Assembly (NCBI GenBank): GCA_026984515.1
Contig: JALSRZ010000165.1
Location: 1 to 34,903 of the forward strand
Length of the DNA: 34,903 bases
Source of the DNA: Thiohalobacter sp.
GTDB lineage: Bacteria > Pseudomonadota > Gammaproteobacteria > DSM-19610
Direction of reading: 5' to 3'
Part shown: piece by piece, positions 34,234-34,903 of the stretch
Layout of the letters: each line of letters opens with the position of its first letter
How positions within the stretch are numbered: the first letter of the stretch is position 1
Position numbers and translations under genes: made by a program
The notes under the pieces: model-generated
Databases searched by the model: none
Told to the model about the DNA's origin: nothing
What the model saw: the letters and a program-made list of their open reading frames with translations, nothing else

Positions 34234-34366
34234 CCCGCATTTCTCACCGACTTCCTGCTGCGGCGGCGTCATGCCGCGCGCTAAGCGGCATTCACTCGGT
34301 CGGGCTGCTCGACATCGTGTCGACTATGCCTGCGCGGCCCTCGGTCGCGAACGCCGCTTATTACAC
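34231..34366 (+). mobile_element. 182-bp MITE-like element, copy 3 (truncated after 136 bp)
   Basis: The left 136 bases match copy 2 (15846 onwards) with about three mismatches by eye, starting with the perfect TAGCCCGCATTTCTCACCG end. Similarity stops at 34366, and the right end with its inverted repeat is missing. Different, more AT-rich DNA follows directly. The first TAG is the stop codon of the methyltransferase-like gene. Confidence 0.82.
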
Positions 34367-34473
34367 AGTAATCACCCCGAAAAGTAGCTGACACCAGAAG
34401 TAGAATTTTCTCATAATTGTTCAGTGAAAACAGGAACGCGGCGGCAATCTGGATGTTTGCCGCCGCGAGCGTG
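34367..34473. other. Unassigned DNA between the truncated element and the integrase tail
   Basis: About 107 bases of lower GC content. The part reading CCCCGAAAAGTAGCTGACAC at 34376-34395 resembles an insertion sequence terminus, possibly IS3-like; this is from general impression and unverified. Near 34441-34463, GCGGCAA and TTGCCGC form a short hairpin that could end transcription from the right on the minus strand. No gene is supported. Confidence 0.35.
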
Positions 34474-34569
34474 TTACAACTCTACTTGTTCGGCAATCCG
34501 TAAAGCGTCATCAACCTCGACACCCGGATAACACACGGTGCTTTCCAGTTTGGTATGCGCCGGGATGAA
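34474..34569 (-). pseudogene. Tyrosine recombinase/phage integrase, C-terminal remnant
   Basis: Thirty-one codons plus TAA, reading 'IPAHTKLESTVCYPGVEVDD' and ending 'ALRIAEQVEL'. This matches the common tail of site-specific tyrosine recombinases, 'GHTKLESTVRYLGIEVDDALEIAEQTEL', which follows the last active-site histidine (here the H of AHTKLE); the catalytic Tyr of this region reads as CY-P. The frame has no start and upstream sequence is unrelated, so only the tail survives. It marks the scar of an integrated element, and is too short and truncated to be functional. Confidence 0.72.
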
Positions 34570-34595
34570 GTTTCAACAAGTTGTAAGTCAGACAT
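34482..34595 (-). CDS. Possible 37-codon chimeric small ORF
   Basis: ATG 34595 is preceded by an excellent GGAAGGAG ribosome binding site and reads 'MSDLQLVETSSRRIP' before running out of frame through the integrase remnant to a TAG at 34482. The first eight or nine codons look like the start of a real gene in the operon after the toxin; the rest is frame-shifted integrase sequence. Translation is plausible, but a function is doubtful. It may be the broken first exon-like piece of the integrase or of a third toxin-operon gene. Confidence 0.3.
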   Translation of the reverse strand: MSDLQLVETSSRRIPNWKAPCVIRVSRLMTLYGLPNK

Positions 34596-34655
34596 GATGG
34601 GCTCCTTCCCGATACCACCGACCCGAATATTCAGCCTGTACAGAACGATCAGGAT

Positions 34656-34903
34656 TCAGTCCTGAAGGTTTCGGTCAGCATCCATGCGCTTATGAAGAAT
34701 CCGGACAATCAGGACATCCCGCGTACGCGGTGTATAAAAAATCGAGTGGCTTTCATGCAGGAAACAGCGGTAGCCGGGGCGGATTTCATCCACAGAACTG
34801 CCCATTTCAGGATTATCACCGAGCAGTTCCAGGCATTGGGTGAGAGATTGAAGGTAGGTTTCCGTGCGTTCTACGCCAAAATCCAGCAGGGGGCGCTCCA
34901 GAA
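34656..34903 (-). CDS. RelE/ParE-family toxin, C-terminal part (runs off the window)
   Basis: The last 81 codons of a type II toxin; the N-terminus lies beyond the right edge. Visible text is 'LLDFGVERTETYLQSLTQCL', 'LGDNPEMGSSVDEIRPGYRC' and 'HESHSIFYTPRTRDVLIVRI', ending 'LHKRMDADRNLQD'. The motif 'EIRPGYRcF-H-SH-IFY' followed by 'vlIVRILHkRMD' is typical of ParE/RelE-fold plasmid-stabilisation toxins. ParE proteins inhibit gyrase and RelE proteins cleave mRNA; which applies cannot be told. ParD- or RelB-type antitoxins are normally encoded just upstream, here outside the window. Its setting amid mobile-element debris is usual for such modules. Confidence 0.82.
   Translation of the reverse strand, partial: LERPLLDFGVERTETYLQSLTQCLELLGDNPEMGSSVDEIRPGYRCFLHESHSIFYTPRTRDVLIVRILHKRMDADRNLQD

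Noticed and set aside
34376-34412. A complete insertion sequence next to the truncated element
   Set aside because: Only an end-like stretch is visible; no transposase frame and no matching second end were found in the window.

Overview
The window is a GC-rich, gene-dense stretch of a gammaproteobacterial chromosome. The proteins that point this way are YheS, PpnN, RapA, EfpL, RluA, SlyB, YgiQ, a DsbB whose four cysteines sit at the Escherichia coli positions, DUF3581 and DUF1415. A complete sucrose synthesis and cleavage operon plus glycogen synthase suggests a halotolerant, desiccation-tolerant or autotrophic lineage that uses sucrose as a compatible solute or carbon buffer. That lifestyle is inference. 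I saw no rRNA, tRNA or CRISPR.

Layout. 1-3527 (+): the end of an RND adaptor and a complete RND efflux permease. 3818-8175 (+): dsbB, an LCAT-like alpha/beta hydrolase, ppnN, a DUF1415 gene and a GST-like gene, closely spaced. 8123-12478 (-): a membrane-anchored glutaredoxin, a patatin-like phospholipase, and an operon of rluA, DUF3581 and an unknown conserved gene. 12569-14476 (+): ABC-F ATPase YheS. 14541-15841: a membrane-anchored LuxR-type regulator divergent from a cytochrome b561-like protein, with a perfect inverted repeat between them. 16025-16483 (-): a SlyB-like lipoprotein. 16642-22979 (-): sps, spp, fructokinase and sucrose synthase in one overlapping operon. 23446-25348: a small anchored protein, a PilZ protein, ArfB and a cold-shock protein. 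25594-29116: rapA and efpL, divergent. 29134-33027: glgA and ygiQ, divergent. 33232-34233: a second cold-shock gene and a spermidine-synthase-like methyltransferase. 34231-34903: mobile-element debris, with a truncated repeat, an integrase tail and a ParE/RelE-type toxin running off the window.

How the genes fit together. SPS and SPP make sucrose. Sucrose synthase can return it to NDP-glucose plus fructose, and fructokinase recovers the fructose. If the sucrose synthase uses ADP, its ADP-glucose is the direct substrate of the GlgA encoded 10 kb away. RapA, EfpL, ArfB, RluA and YheS are housekeeping factors for transcription, ribosomes and ribosome rescue.

The most unusual signal is a 182-bp palindromic MITE-like element with perfect or near-perfect terminal inverted repeats starting TAGCCCGC. 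It is present as two full copies, one truncated copy and one solitary end. All four lie at gene 3' ends, and in two copies the element's terminal TAG is itself the stop codon of the neighbouring gene.
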